Assembly (NCBI GenBank): GCA_025093985.1
Contig: JACAAK010000066.1
Location: forward strand, 1 to 22,500
Direction of reading: 5' to 3'
DNA: 22,500 nt
Origin: Calvatia gigantea
Taxonomy: Eukaryota > Basidiomycota > Agaricomycetes > Agaricales > Lycoperdaceae
Below are positions 1-22,500 of the stretch, in pieces; within the stretch, counting starts at the first letter, position 1; every line of letters starts with the position of its first letter. Made by a program: the position numbers and the translations under genes. The notes beneath the pieces are model-generated. The model worked only from the letters and a program-made list of their open reading frames with translations. It had not been told where the DNA came from and made no database searches.

Positions 1-22500
<22,500 letters not shown>

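Overview
This window is one uninterrupted poly-A tract (poly-T on the complementary strand). By my count 22,481 of 22,500 bases are A (99.92%), and G+C is 16 bases (0.07%). The 19 other bases, read by eye, are: C at 5561, 5591, 5599, 6440, 8010, 10970, 14174, 16552, 18814, 20116 and 21008; G at 6231, 6361, 6367, 6509 and 6916; T at 15410, 16420 and 17111. All are isolated single bases. No two are adjacent, and the closest pairs are 6361/6367 (6 apart) and 5591/5599 (8 apart).

I see no gene, RNA, mobile element, CRISPR array, promoter, terminator, origin or attachment site, and no organism can be inferred. The + strand has no ATG, GTG, TTG or CTG anywhere. The - strand has no stop codon in any frame, but would encode only polyphenylalanine. 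The stretches that look open are open only because AAA and TTT are sense codons.

Layout: 1-5560 is pure A. Positions 5561-6916 carry nine of the 19 interruptions and all five Gs. Positions 6917-15409 are A with three Cs. Positions 15410-17111 hold all three Ts and one C. Positions 17112-22500 are A with three Cs.

The most likely explanation is a technical artefact: a stalled or signal-poor long read, a consensus built from such reads, or synthetic filler. I know of no natural genomic poly-A tract near this length, and mRNA or retroelement A-tails are one to two orders of magnitude shorter. I found no biological system here and do not want to make one out of noise. The only structure beyond the homopolymer is the uneven placement and type-sorting of the 19 interruptions, which bears on how the sequence was produced rather than on biology.
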